A DNA stretch of 64,000 bases. It comes from Mucidula mucida. Its lineage: Eukaryota; Basidiomycota; Agaricomycetes; Agaricales; Physalacriaceae. The notes under the pieces are model-generated. The model ran no database searches. It was not told the DNA's origin and worked only from the letters and a program-made list of their open reading frames with translations. Where the stretch lies: assembly GCA_015501055.1 (NCBI GenBank), contig JADNYV010000065.1, positions 114,998-178,997 of the forward strand, written 5' to 3'. The position numbers were made by a program, and so were the translations under genes. Positions 32,868 to 44,473 of this stretch are shown piece by piece; positions within the stretch are counted from its first letter, which is position 1, and each line of letters starts with the position of its first letter.

Positions 32868-32963
32868 TACACTGAAGGGGAGTCGAACCCCTGCCGCTTG
32901 CTCAATCATGAGACAATTCCTCGATATGGAAGGCAAGCATGATAACCGCTTCACCATCAGTGT
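32868..32963 (-). tRNA. tRNA-Gly(UCC) with a 24-nt intron
   Basis: The best-formed of four related loci. Acceptor ACACTGA/TCAGTGT is fully paired with discriminator A. D-arm is GTGA-AGCGGTTA-TCAT, anticodon stem CTTGC/GCAAG, loop CTTCCA...A with anticodon TCC. An intron of about 24 nt sits after position 37. The T-arm AGGGG TTCGACT CCCCT is perfect and the B box (GGTTCGACTCC) is canonical. Likely functional. Confidence 0.82.
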
Positions 32964-33660
32964 TATAGGGGCTTCTGCAACAACTCTATTGCCACATCGG
33001 TCATTGTAGAACTTATACAGTCTAGAGAAGAAGAAAACGAAGGGATTCTGGCAATGAGTGAAGAAAAGGTGCACAGTGTACTCGACAGTGATTAGAATGA
33101 TCATCTGATGGGTAGGCTTCAGGATGTGAAGAAGCATGCCGCGAGTCTCAGGGTAGAGACCACTGATATTGGAGGTTCTTATGATTCAGAGAGACCGATT
33201 CTGAATTTCGTGTTTGTTTTTCCTTGTTGATTCCAATCAACTCTCGTCTTCGCCACGATGGCACTTGGTGCCTTTTCAATCACAGCATCGAGTGATAGTC
33301 TACTGTCACACTGCGCTGCTCGTCTCTTCATCTGGGATCTTTCGCTGATTCGTTGAGGACCCACCTGCGATCAGCATCACTCAACCCAAGGAATCTCATT
33401 AACGACCTGGACCTGAAGAGACACTGACATGGCTTAACTCCAGTGCCTGCACGATACATACATTCTGCGCCATAGATCATTCGTTTGAACAAGACTGGCT
33501 CAGCCTCCAACAAAGTTCTGACAAGCATGTGCAGTCTCCTTCTTGATCAACAGTCAGTCGTACTGCCAGCCTGTCTAATTATGTGTGGAACATTTCAGCT
33601 GCCAAAACTTGCGCATTCATATCTACGTCGCAAGGCTCATTCGGTTCCCTCATCTCAATC
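32964..33660. other. intergenic, nothing recognised
   Basis: 5' flank of the tRNA gene on one side and of the membrane gene on the other. No coding signal found. Confidence 0.35.
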
Positions 33661-34858
33661 ATGTCCTCACTCGCAGACGAACTCGGCCTCTCAGATCAGG
33701 AGGTCAGCACAATCCTCAGCGCATACCTCAACGAGGATGTCATCGGCATCTTACATACGGAATCTACGCGATGGTTTCGGGTCTACCATTCGTCACATAG
33801 GTATGATTTGCTTTGAACGCTCAAACCGTCTTTGCTCACTGCCGACCAGTCGCGCGAGGTGAATGGCACCTCCGGCGTATCGTCCTGACTGGCGTCGTAT
33901 GCCTCATCTGGGCTTTGGCGACAGTCAATCTCGGGATATACTGGAACTCGCTATATACCACCTATGTAGCGCACAGTCAGACACAGGACTCGCTGCTGCG
34001 GTATATATACGGTGTTGGCAGCGAGAACTTTACTTCCCAGAGACGGACCTGAACATCGTCGTGCGCACGACCGTTGCGGTTAATGCGATGCTCGCAGAGC
34101 TGATGAATGTACGTCCAGGCTTCTTATAGAACAAGCACTGACTCCTCGGCATGCAGACTTGGCGGTGCTGGGAGTTGTATCAACGTCGCTGGATTATTGT
34201 TGTCCTTCCGCTTCTTGGCGTTATCGCTGGTTTAAGTGAGATCATTCAAGTCGTATACCTCTCGTTCATTAAATTCCTACCTCACTCAGTCAGCCATGCA
34301 TTCGTCCTCGTTACGTTGTTCCCGGTCGAGGGATCCCCAGCTACCACAGCCAATTGGGCCCAGATTGACTGGACAATCGTGTACTACGGGATTACAGCGT
34401 CGATCAACATCCTCACGACGTCGTTGATTATCATTCGTATTCTCTGTGTTGGTGGTTTCAAGCACGCCCGCACGTATCGAGGTATCATAGAGATCATGGT
34501 AGAGTCTGCAGTTCTTTATTCGGGGATCTACATCGTCTACTTTTCGTTGTACGTGGGCAGCGATGGGTATGCGTTTTTCTATGTGGAGGGACTGGTGAAT
34601 GCCGTTACGGTATGTTGTTTCTTCTTGGAGTGAGGTGTCGTACTGAGATAAGTATTCGTAAAGGCAGTAGCTCCGACGATGATCATCGGAAGTGCTATGG
34701 CAGGCGATACGCGCCCGGACGATGAGTGGAAGGGAAGCGAGTCGATGCCAGATATACAGACTGTCGACGGCGGTAATCTGCGATTTGCGAGTATGGCTCA
34801 GACTACGACTCAGAGTGAGGCTGTAGAGCTTCCTACGTCCTTGAGAAGTACTCAATGA
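33661..34858 (+). pseudogene. fungal seven-helix membrane protein of unknown function, frame-broken
   Basis: ATG 33661 gives MSSLADELGLSDQEVSTILS, then helices LTYGIYAMVSGLPFV, IVLTGVVCLIWALATVNLGI, RRWIIVVLPLLGVIAGL, YYGITASINILTTSLIII and ESAVLYSGIYIVYFSLYV. These are followed by PTMIIGSAMAGDTRPDDEW and a polar tail ending at 34858. This helix layout, with a conserved YRGIIEI-xxESA motif before helix 6, is common among uncharacterised Agaricomycete membrane proteins. Two 1-nt shifts are needed, near 33749 (before LTYGIY) and near 34035 (before YFPETDLNIVV). Other joints use normal GT-AG introns. Either recently lost or affected by sequence error. Confidence 0.65.
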
Positions 34859-35407
34859 AGGGCTTTGGCAGGGAAAACAGACGCCCTCCGTGGAGGAACA
34901 TAAATTAGATCCCATGAAAGATCTGCTAGCTCTACGTTGTCGTTTAGCGGAACTTTTTGGATGATAAGTTCGGTACCTCAAATTGGGGGATGAATTTGGC
35001 ATAAGGAATGAGGCTGCCAAAGGCCTCTGGGATGCTCCTTGGGCAGCAAATGATCTCCCGATGCAGTGTAAACCCCGTAACAAAAGCTTCTGGCCCTCAA
35101 TTTCATATTGAACAAAGTACTCGTGCGGTCGTTGCCGCGCGCCTTGTTCCTCATTTGGACTACGACATCAAGGCTTTGTCATACGCTAGCTGCTGCCTCT
35201 CTGCCATGTCGACACTGTCCATTCCTATCCATATCGCCTGCATTTGTCCATATCTTTGCAAGAATGGAACACGCTGTGCCCGTCGTTTTGTTTTTAACGC
35301 GGCGGCCTTGTAACTCCACTGCGCTTTGACCAGTGGCACCGACCTGGCGTCTCTTTGGCCGCCCGACAAACGCATATAATTCCTGGAAGGAAACAAGTCT
35401 CCCCATC

Positions 35408-36835
35408 ATGGCCCTCTTTCGCAAACTCTCCATAGTGTCTCGTCTTTTCCGAAAGGCGACGCGAACGGGCAAGAGCACTCGCAGCAGCAATGCATCCACC
35501 ATCTCCATATCGTCTGATGCATCGTCATCTACCGCGTCTTCATCCACGGTCTCGGATTCGTCGTCCTCGATTCCTCCAATCTCGTCTCCGCCACTAAAGC
35601 GCTATGCTGATGTTGGTGTTCAAACCGAGTTGTCGCCCGACGAGGCTGTTGTTGGATCGTCATCCAGCCACCTCACTGCATTAATCTTGTACACCCCACC
35701 ATCGTGCCCCACAATCCCGGACGAAGACACTGCGATATCATTACACACACCTTCTGTCCAGCCCACTCCTCAGCTACTCTTACTACCCAACCTTGAAGCG
35801 CCGCGACCCACTGTAGTCCCCTTCCCCCAGTCCATCTCCATTCGAGGTATGCACATCGTGTTTCTGAGACGACTTGGCTCTGGCACGTACGGTACAGTCC
35901 TCCTCGCCCAGGCGCCCGGTAGCTTGATTGCCGTCAAGACCTTCCCCAAGCGCGTCTATGTGACCCCAGGGTTCGAGGCCACGGATCACGTTGACCACCG
36001 CTTCTCCGTCAATACTGTCTTGAACGAGCAACGCGTCCTCGAGCTGCTTGGGAAGACCACCAATCCATTCGTCCCCAAGGATACATGTTTCTTGCAAGAT
36101 CATGACTTTTTCTATATCCTTATGGTGAGTCTAAACCTTTTTATCTGGTACATGCGCTCATTCTCATACAGACACTCCACCGGCGAAGTCTGTACGACGA
36201 AATCCTGCGATACATCACACACACCCGATACATGCCTGACGAGACCCTTGCATATTGGTCTGCCGAACTCGTGCAAGCCGTTGCTTTCCTTCATAATCTC
36301 GGTCTCTACCATATGGACATCAAGCCCCAGAACGTCATGATCACAGACGCGGGACACCTATGCTTGATAGACTTTGGGATGACTACCGACTTTGTCGCCA
36401 TCAAGTCGACGGGCGATGCGTATGGTACGCCGGGGTATGATGCGCCAGAGATCTACAAGGGTGAAGGGTATTTTGAGACGGAGCTCTTTGACGCGTATGC
36501 GGTGGGGCAGGTTTTGGCGGATATGTATTTGGCTCCTCAGGTATGCGCCTCGAGCTGTCATCCTCACCATTGGACTGACAAGTCGTAGTACAAGGCCCAT
36601 TTCGAATACCCTCTCGAGTACCTTGGAATCCTTAACAAGCGGAATCCTGGTATCACGTCGATTATCATCGAGGTGTGTATCATCATGTACAATCGACGTG
36701 TTGTCACTAAGGATTTGCATGCAGCTTACGCAGAGTAATCCCAATCTGCGACGCCCTGTGTCGCATTTCTTAACGCACCCTGCGCTGCAGCCAGAGCTAC
36801 CGCAGGACGTCACGTCCATGGAAGAGTGTGCGTAA
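35408..36835 (+). CDS. serine/threonine protein kinase
   Basis: Start ATG 35408 (MALFRKLSIVSRLFRKATRT). About 125 residues of Ser/Pro-rich, probably disordered sequence precede the kinase domain. Glycine loop GSGTYGTV, ATP lysine in IAVKTF, catalytic loop HMDIKPQNVMI (M replaces the usual R of HRD), metal-binding DFG in IDFGMTT, and GTPGYDAPE at the activation-segment end. Introns at about 36124-36170, 36541-36588 and 36673-36724 join in phase. The final exon gives LTQSNPNLRRPVSHFLTHPA, the usual end of the C-lobe, and stops at 36835. HMD rather than HRD suggests activation-loop control does not use the arginine; the catalytic aspartate is present. Group within the kinome not assigned. Confidence 0.88.
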
Positions 36836-37667
36836 TGTTGTTACCCTTCGCTGTGGGATGTGAGGCTGATTTGCGGTGGATAGTTGCCCAGGCGTATATC
36901 ATCGATTCGAATCAGGCAGGCACGGTCTGTGTGGTTCGTCCTAGAACGGGTGCAGATGATATGGATGTTGTCTAAACGACGCTCGCATAAATACGAGGAC
37001 CCTGTGCGGCCTTAATTTCTCTTTGCCTCCTCTCGGACTGTCGATTATTATTCTAGGAGCCATAGCGCGAAAGCCTTTATAATATTTCTCGTTACTTTAC
37101 TTCTTTGTAGGTACCTTTTCCGAGCAGGGTTGGTCGGCGCGAGGTGGTGTTGTGCGTGTTCTTTGTTTTGTACCAGTGTGTCGTGTGTCATAATGACAAT
37201 GATGGGGATGGGGGTGCTGTGTTTGAGCAAAGGCCGGGTGACTTGAGTCGGGACGTAAGGATTTGATTGTTATGAAGGAGGGAAGATTTCTTCGGTATCT
37301 TGACACACGGACATGATGATCATAGATTTTGGCGAGGCTCGCGCACCGTGAAAACGTGGTGGTACGGCAGTGATACGTGAGTGGGCGTCTTACTCGGTTC
37401 GTGAGCATTGTACGTCTTTAGCAGATACTTATGATTGGTTCGGGTTGAAGTTGGCCAATTCTACCTAGTGCCCATCTGTCCATCTCTTGTTGATCACTTC
37501 CTGGTGCGATCTGTTCATCGCCCCTTTGATGATTCTCGCCGTGATGACAGTTGAAGATCTTGTGGCGTTTGCTGTGGATCTATCAATCGGGCATCGGTCA
37601 TTCATCCCGGGAGACTATATATGAGACTTCTCTCCGCGTGATTTCTGGATTGCTATTCTCTTCCGTG
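36836..37667. other. intergenic, nothing recognised
   Basis: No gene supported. A short frame beginning ATG near 37540 (MTVEDLVAFAVDLSIGHRSF) ends after 26 codons and may be an upstream ORF. Confidence 0.35.
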
Positions 37668-38801
37668 ATGAGGCTGCTTGATGGAATACCCCCACGACTG
37701 GTGCAGTACGCCGCTATCGCGCTCGTCCTCGTGAACATTAAATCGTTTCCCTTGTCATGGCACTGTACGTTCTAACTACGTCTTTCCATTGGTATCCTGA
37801 CGAAAAGCGAATTGATATATAGTGCGCACACTTTTACCGATATGTCGATTCTTTCTGTCCAGGAGTCTACACCGACTTTCCCTGGTATTCCGATCGGAGA
37901 AGAGAGGAAGGCGCGGGTGCAGAGGTGGTGGCACGAGAGGTCTCCTGTGGGGCGTAGCCCGTTTGAGGTTGGGTTTGTGTTTAGGTCGTGGGCTAGTGCG
38001 TTTTTTTTTGCGTTGTTCTTTTGATTGTTTCATCGGTGATGGGCGTATGTAGCTTTAGACGATTGTGATTTCAATCTGCATCTCAGTAATTCGTCGTACG
38101 CCAAGGTGCGGTGCGCTTTTGTTGTTGGCTTTTTTTCTTACGATGTTGTTGATATGATAAGACTCTGGACTACGTGCGATTCCAGTGGGCTCTCGAGTAT
38201 TGTCCACAGCTTTTCCGAGAGGAAGTCGGGGGGCATATCGCTTTAGGAGGTACGTGAATCTTTGTTATAGAAAGGCATTAGGCTGACGTTTTGAGTGAAG
38301 GAACGCATTACATGTTTATGAAGGAGATTCCTATGATGGCGTCTTATGAGGTACACATATCGATGGCGACTTGGGGAGAAAAATGGGTTTGTCCGCTGCC
38401 CGCTACTATTTATCTCTTTGTGACACTGCTTGTAGATCTATGGTATCGCCAAGTTTGTGGCAAAGCCCAAGAAAGGTCCTGCGACTTCCACGTCGAGTCT
38501 TGAACCTGTCGTGCACTGCGTGTCCATTTCCCAACTGTGCTTCAAAGTCGGCCGTGTCACCGTCCCGCCGTCAGTGGTCATGGCGCTGAATGGGATGGGT
38601 CCTGCGGCTGCGTATGAGCGGATGCAGGCGATGGTGGACGAAGGGACGATTAAGAAGTTTATGACTGGGGGGTGGCGGGAGGAGAAGGATGTGTGGTGGG
38701 AGGAGGAGGATGAGGATGTGCAGATGTTGAGAAGGGTTAGGGCTGAGGCGATGGAGGGAATGAGAGTTGGGCTTGAGAGTGCCAAGTTTTATGGTATTTG
38801 A
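37668..38801 (+). CDS. hotdog-fold thioesterase-like protein (THEM6-like)
   Basis: ATG 37668 gives MRLLDGIPPRLVQYAAIALV with an N-terminal membrane anchor, then a basic linker. The hotdog-domain signature is DDCDFNLHLSNSSYAK, read across an intron. TLDYVRFQWALEYCPQLF, THYMFMKEIPMMASYEVHIS and IYGIAKFVAKPKK follow, with the second strand set HCVSISQLCFKVGRVTVPPS. The tail GWREEKDVWWEEEDED is typical of the fungal members, which sit next to the membrane. Introns are near 37764, 38106, 38251 and 38388. One apparent 1-nt shift lies between 37890 and 37910, where FRSEKR and RVQRWWHERSP are in different frames. Catalysis on acyl-CoA is inferred from fold only. Confidence 0.72.
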
Positions 38802-39244
38802 GAGATGTGATTAGCGCTTTACGTCGGTCGTATGCGCAGGTACTCAATCTACGCAAATAGAGATAAGTTTGTGCTAGGCGTAGTTTAAGTCAGACGAGAT
38901 ACAGATTGTGGCGTGGCGAAAATCCCTACACCGCAAAATGCTTAATTTGAAGTCATCCGCCATGTCTCACTACGAGGAGGTCGTGTCTGAGTCGGAAAGC
39001 CCACCGATGCGCATCGCCGATGTGCAGCATCTACCGTACAACGTCTCTTATCATTCACCATCACCTGAAGGAATGACCGTCGACAACCGACACCTCGAGG
39101 GGGGGGACCCTTGCAGGATGTAACACATAATAGGACGGGTAGCTGGTGAGCGCCCGTAAACCACGAGACCCCAAGATAAAAAGCCTGGACGGCGGATGTC
39201 TCCTATTGAAAAACTCTCCTCTCTCACCTCTTCTTTTCTGCCCA
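38802..39244. other. intergenic, nothing recognised
   Basis: Promoter region of the O-methyltransferase-like gene; no coding signal. Confidence 0.35.
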
Positions 39245-40102
39245 ATGCCCAAACACGTTGCTGGTATCGACCCGACTGCGCGCCCCACGACTGTCGATGA
39301 CTGGGAAAAGACTACCGCGCTCGTCAACTCGTATTGTCTCCCCTCGGATCCGACGATGGAGGCGGTCATTGCGAATACTGTGAAACGAGGAATGCCAGCG
39401 GAGATTGCTGTCCCCCCAGAACAGGGCAAGCTTTTGGAGCTGCTGGTCAAGACCTCGGGCGCGCGTAGGATTTTGGAGGTGGGACGCTTGGCGGGTATGT
39501 CTGTGATCAGCAATTTTCTTCTCGTCGGACGCTAAACGCACTAGGTGTTCGACGATATACATGGCACGAGGACTTCCAAAGGGCGGCAGCCTGACACTCT
39601 CGAAATAAGCGAGGCCTATGCCGAGGTGAGTAATAGTATTTATGAACATGCGTTTGTTTTTACGTGCTCATGTCAAGCCCTAGGTCGCGCGAGAAAATAT
39701 CGACATTGCTGGACTCTCAACTAAGGTGAAAGTCGTTGTCGGTGCAGCAGCCAAGACGCTGGCAGACATGACGCCGGATCCGCCGTTCGACTTTGTATTC
39801 ATTGACGCGGACAAGAAGTCGAATGCGCACTATTACAGGGAGGCCAAGCGCCTCGTGCGGCAGGGTGGTATCATTGTGAGTCTCGAGCGTACGGCAGATC
39901 ATCATTCATGACCAAGTTACAGATCGTCGACAACATGATGCTCTTCGGACAGCTCTTGGACCCGGATGACGAAAACGACAACGTGTGCGGGGTGAAGGAG
40001 CTCTTGGAGGTTTTGAAGGACGATACAGAGGTGGAATGCACGACCATCGGGACTGCATCTGAAAAAGGGTTCGATGGCTTCTTGTACGCGATTCGCAAGT
40101 AG
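39245..40102 (+). pseudogene. class I O-methyltransferase (CCoAOMT-like), frame-broken
   Basis: SAM-dependent O-methyltransferase of the caffeoyl-CoA/catechol type. ATG 39245 gives MPKHVAGIDPTARPTTVDDW. SAM motif RILEVG comes before the first intron, STIYMARGLPKGGSLTL after it. Then LEISEAYAE, DFVFIDADKKSNAHYY (motif with the metal aspartates), GGII/IVDNMM (post-motif, second metal site) and GFDGFLYAIRK at the end. Two frame breaks: one base short at the start of exon 2 (near 39545), and CTGACACTCTCGAAA near 39598, which reads as a duplicated TC. Introns elsewhere are regular. Substrates are probably catechol-like phenolics; none can be named. Confidence 0.78.
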
Positions 40103-40638
40103 CTGCCATGGGGTCATCTAGGCCTGATTTTAGCAGAGTGTAACATTAGCGCTTTTTTGAATACTTTCTTTATTTATATTGGAATGTTGTGAGTTTTGGG
40201 ACGTAGCAGCAGAGACAGGATCTTTGCGCAATGATGATGCCAGTGAGGACGTGGAAGACCCGATTTGGAGGTCGGGCTACCAAAATGAGATTTTTTCAGG
40301 GTCCGAAATTCGGGTTGCCTTCTGCGATCGTACTTAGCTTGAAGGTAACGCCCTCAGCCATCGTTTCAGAACCGGAAAAGCTCGAAAGGGTGTCCACCAT
40401 AACGTGGGAAGCGCTTGCGCGCGCTTCTAAAGCCTCATCTCGTCTGTGGACCTTTATAACTAGTTGTAAAACTCCAACTTGGATCCGAAGACCTTTGATG
40501 AGACGTACAGGCTACCTTCCACTTCGATATTTCCACTGCCCGATTCCTGACGAAGGGCATGGATGATTGCCGCTCCGTCGACGATGCTTAGATAACGCCC
40601 GCAACCCATGGACGGCCAACGCGCCTCGTCTTTTGGTC
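40103..40638. other. intergenic, nothing recognised
   Basis: No gene supported; open frames here lack splice or composition support. Confidence 0.35.
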
Positions 40639-42517
40639 ATGACGTTCATGTCCACCTCTATGGAGGATCACGCTCGAGGTTCGGAACTGGACCGTCTTCT
40701 CAGTCATCGCGACCTCGACCCCTATAGCCGATTCTCAAGCAAACAGAAATGGGTTATCGTTTTCTTGGTGTCGTCGTGTGCATTCCTTACACGTATGTGC
40801 TTTGCGAATTTCAGTTCGCAGGTTGAACGGGTGCCTGACAGACTTCACGACAAGAGCTTTCTATCCGCTGGTACCACACATCGCCCACGATTTGCAATCG
40901 TCGGGGACCTTGATAAGGCAGGTCGCATCATTCTGTATTGACATGACAGCCCATGAATAACGTCGTGCAGTATGGGAATCAGTCTTCTTATCCTATTCGA
41001 TGGTGTGGGCCTGATGGCTGGAGCCACATATTCGACTTACTGCAAGTCATCATTTCTTTGTTCGTTTTGATTTCATTCGCAAACAACGAATCTCTCAGAT
41101 GGGCGGCGACCGATATATCTCATTGGGTTGGTGCTGGCATGCATCGGCTCCTTTGGTGTAGCGACCTCGCAGAGCGCAGTTCAGGTGGTTGTTTGCCGAA
41201 TAGTCCAGAGTGTCGGAGCATCGCCTGCATGGACACTAGGACCAGCGGTGGTGGCCGATGTCTTTCGATTGGAGGAGCGCGGGACGGCTGTGGGCTGCTT
41301 TCGTTTGGTAATATCGTCTCTCCGAATAAGTCCACGGGGCTGCTCGCTCAAGAAACGCATTAGGGATTCTTAAGCGCAGCAATACTGGCGCCTATTGGTA
41401 GCGGTATGCATATGCAAATTTTCATAGCGATGCAGCCTAATCCTCCGTTCCTAGGTTTCGCGACTCGATACTGGAGTTGGCGAACTCTGGAGTTCGCCAT
41501 TCTTGCCGCGGATATAATTGTCCTAGCTCTCTTGTACTACGTACTACCGGAAACCAGTCATTCCGTCACTCATGACAGCGACAAAGTACGAGAGCTATGC
41601 TCTCCAGCGGGACATCGCGGATTTTGGACGCTCAATCCTTTGCAATCGTTAGGATTATTGAAAAGACCGAACCTACTTCTTGTTGTAAGTAAGCCTTTGG
41701 TCGATGCGTGTATACCATCTGATGTATTCAACAGACCATGGCATCGACCTTCTGCTCCCTGTCGGGTTACTTCCTCTTGACGCCCTTGACCTATACGATT
41801 GTGGGTCGATAATCTACATAGGCTCAGTGTAGATTAACGGCCTACGTAGGCTCCTCGATACGGTATCACAAACCCCATCTACATTGGTTTACTGTACGTT
41901 CCCAGCGGAATCGGAAACATCAGTAAGCCCATGACTTGTCCGCTGCGACCAATACCTTACGACTAGTAGTTGGTGCACCTGTTTCTGGGATAATCTCCGA
42001 CTTGCTCATAAGGAAGCGGCTGAGAAACGGCGGTACTTATCAGCCTGAAGACCGTCTTCGGGGAACGCTATTAGCTGCAGGCCTTTTGATCCCGTGTTCC
42101 ACGCTCGTATTTGGTCTCTGCACACAGCTCCAACCCGGAAAGTCCGGCTTGCTCTTCAGTCTTCTCTGCTTATTGATCAACGGATTTGGCGTGCGTCTTC
42201 GGCTGGTTGTACAGGAAGGCCTTTATTATTGACAATGTACATAGGATCAAGTCGTCCTCAGTCCGATATCGACGTACAACGTGGATGTCATGCACTCCCG
42301 CAGCGCAGAAAGCAGTGCGGCGAATATGTCGGTCTTTGTTCAAGTTTCTTTTCGGCGCGCGCTGACGTGATGCTAACAGTGCGGTCCGTGCATTTTTCTC
42401 TCGGTCATTACGACGGGAGTCCTGCCCTTCATCAACGCATTTGGCATCGTGACGGCGAACACGATTGGTGCTATTTTGGCATGGATTGGATTCCTGTGCG
42501 TAGGCGTTTTCGGGTAA
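40639..42517 (+). CDS. MFS multidrug (DHA1-type) transporter, one probable frame break
   Basis: ATG 40639 gives MTFMSTSMEDHARGSELDRL, a soluble N-tail, then helix 1 (KWVIVFLVSSCAFLT). Exons that follow read TTRAFYPLVPHIAHDLQSSG, GISLLILFDGVGLMAGATYS, YYGRRPIYLIGLVLACIGSF (the conserved loop 2-3 motif as GRRPIYL) and VCRIVQSVGASPAWTLGPAV. Next are ADVFRLEERGTAVG, LSAAILAPIGS, FATRYWSWRTLEF, LYYVLPETSH and GAPVSGIISDLLIRKR. This order is that of Qdr/Dtr-like proton antiporters. The intron at 41042-41098 begins GC. Near 42390 (between VRAFFS and VITTGVLPFINAF) one base seems missing. It ends GVFG-stop at 42517. Expected in the plasma membrane exporting drugs or organic acids. Confidence 0.72.
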
Positions 42518-44021
42518 AATTGTTATCTGATAGGTATGCAGGATGTTGGTATTGTCCATCAGGTATGGTGACCGGCTTCGGCGTGGCAGCAGTGAAAACA
42601 ACTTGTCAAGTACGGGAATGGCGTGACAGCCCCGATTCTTGACTACCATCCAGACGGACCCTGCTCGTTCCATTACTTAATCATGATCACACCCCCAATA
42701 TGAAGACCTCTGCGTTGTTCACTTGGGTTCGACGGTTCAGCGTTGTGCGAGATAAGCGCGGTCGCGGCGTGGGGTTGCGTTCAGTGTCTGTTTGATCATC
42801 AAATAACATAGCTATCATTCGAGGTTGGTTTTCGCCAAAAAAGGAAGTCACAGCCACTTCACACCTTCACCAGTACCATGAGTACGCGTTTGACGCGTCG
42901 TTCTATCCTCCGAAAGTGCAGTTGGCTTCGCGATCCATAACGCGCTAGTCGTTGGACGCCCGCCGGACAGCTTATTCTACGCAGTGAGTCATATTTAGCA
43001 TCAGCGCGAATGTGGGCGCCTAAAAGTGCTTTTCTTTTTGACTCGACGATTATTCGTGGTTAGAACCGTATCACTGAACACATCTCTTAGCGAAAATGTT
43101 CTGTCGTCTAAGCGCCCACGACGCCATCTATACTGATGGTTCGTTTGGAGTAGGTGACGCGCAGGTCGCTGCTGTGCTGGTGCCCCTTGGATCCATAGCT
43201 CTCTACACAGGATTTTCAGGCCACATGACGTAACCTAGTCAAAGCTTATTCTAGCGAGCGAATTTTGGCGCGGACGATACCCCAGACTGGGCGCTTCTGT
43301 AACCTAGGGCCATCGCCGAGGTGCTATTCTTCGAGTCCTCGTGGCATCGATAAGCTGGCTTTGAGTCGATGTGAAGCTGATATAACCGGGATATCTGTTT
43401 CCTTAACCCTCGTTCCGTTCCCGTCTCATCAACGAGCCAGCTTTTCGGCTTTCTGCTCTACACCACGGGAACGGATAGGCATCTCGCTATTAGAATGAAC
43501 GAACGCACCCTCTTTGCGGTACCGGGTCTTCATTTTTGAGACCTAATGGAGAGCTATCTGCTCGGGATGCAGTGTATTAACGGGAAGAACGCCGCGCTGT
43601 TGCTCTTCGCTGGTTTTGGACAAGGCTCTTTGCTTTTTGCCTGTACGAGGTGCTAGTTTCAACACTTTCTGGTCAGGCCGTCTATGCTTCGGGCGCTATT
43701 GCATTCAACGTTCCACTCTTGGTGTGTCTCAGGGTAAGCAAGTGACTCACGACCTCTGAAAATACCCTCACCTGAGAGGTCCTCTGGTAAGCGAAGGGAA
43801 AGGAAATGATCCTGCTCTGTTACTTGGAATCTATGGACTCGCCGCTCGTGATGTGCATCCCGTTTGGAGTTCCCCAATGTCCCCTTTAGATTTGCTGTTT
43901 TTCTTTCCTAAGCTGCTTTGCTGTTAAATCGGATGGCTTATAATCATCCCGTGTGGGATGTACTTCGACAAGGCAACCACACCCACAATCCTCTGATACT
44001 ATACGCTCTCCAACCTCTGAA
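42518..44021. other. spacer with a retroelement RNase H relic
   Basis: At about 43107-43210 (+) a frame reads AIYTDGSFGVGDAQVAAVLV and then ALYTGFSGHMT. This resembles the start of an RNase H domain from a LINE-type element (YTDGS with the catalytic aspartate), ending in stops. Nothing else in this stretch is recognisable. Confidence 0.35.
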
Positions 44022-44363
44022 ATGCCTGATCAACCGCGTACGTCCCATTACATCTTCTTTGGCTCATCGGTCTAACGCAAAGCTAGCAGACTACCGTACA
44101 AAACTCAACAACTGGTGCGCTCAGGCGGGAAAAGTCATTACCTATAACGATGTCCCATCCGGCCCTCAACATAGTCAGACCTGGTCATCTACCGTCTACG
44201 GTAAGTACTTTGATGCTTCATGTTCTGATCGCCTTTTGAGTATATTCTAGTCGATAACGTCGCCACCGGAGCGGGCGTCGGCCCCGCTAAGGGAGCGGCA
44301 AGGGAGATGGCGGCGCACAGTGCGCTGTTGGCGTTTGGTGTCCCCGTCAAGCAAAGTGTCTAG
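44022..44363 (+). CDS. single dsRNA-binding-motif-like protein (80 aa)
   Basis: Three exons, none long enough to stand out alone: 44022-44037, 44087-44200 and 44251-44363. Introns are 49 and 50 nt with GT-AG ends. They sum to 243 nt, giving 80 residues in frame. MPDQPPDYRTKLNNWC opens alpha-1 (YRTKLNNW), GPQHSQTWSSTVYV supplies the GPxH..W of strands 1-2, and VGPAKGAAREMAAHSALLAF the AKxxAA..A of the last helix. This is the fold order of a dsRBM, with the KKxAK-type basic patch reduced to AKGAAR. Basidiomycetes have many such one-domain proteins. RNA binding is inferred from pattern only. No lesion. Confidence 0.65.
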
Positions 44364-44473
44364 CAACGGACATGCTCCCTCGTATTCATTTCGGCAGTGT
44401 CTAGAATCAATGTACTCAACGTCGCACCCTACTCCTGCTCCTACTCTAAAGACCTTCTAATATTTGTTATAAT

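Noticed and set aside
34286..35083. 265-codon minus-strand frame
   Set aside because: It lies antisense to conserved membrane-helix exons; its composition (Ser/Arg/His-rich) is what antisense of such exons gives.
35408..36835. Kinase as pseudokinase because HRD reads HMD
   Set aside because: The catalytic aspartate, lysine, DFG and APE are all present; only the arginine is replaced.
84..42517. Classical secondary-metabolite gene cluster
   Set aside because: No polyketide synthase, peptide synthetase, terpene cyclase or prenyltransferase was recognised; the tailoring-type enzymes are dispersed.
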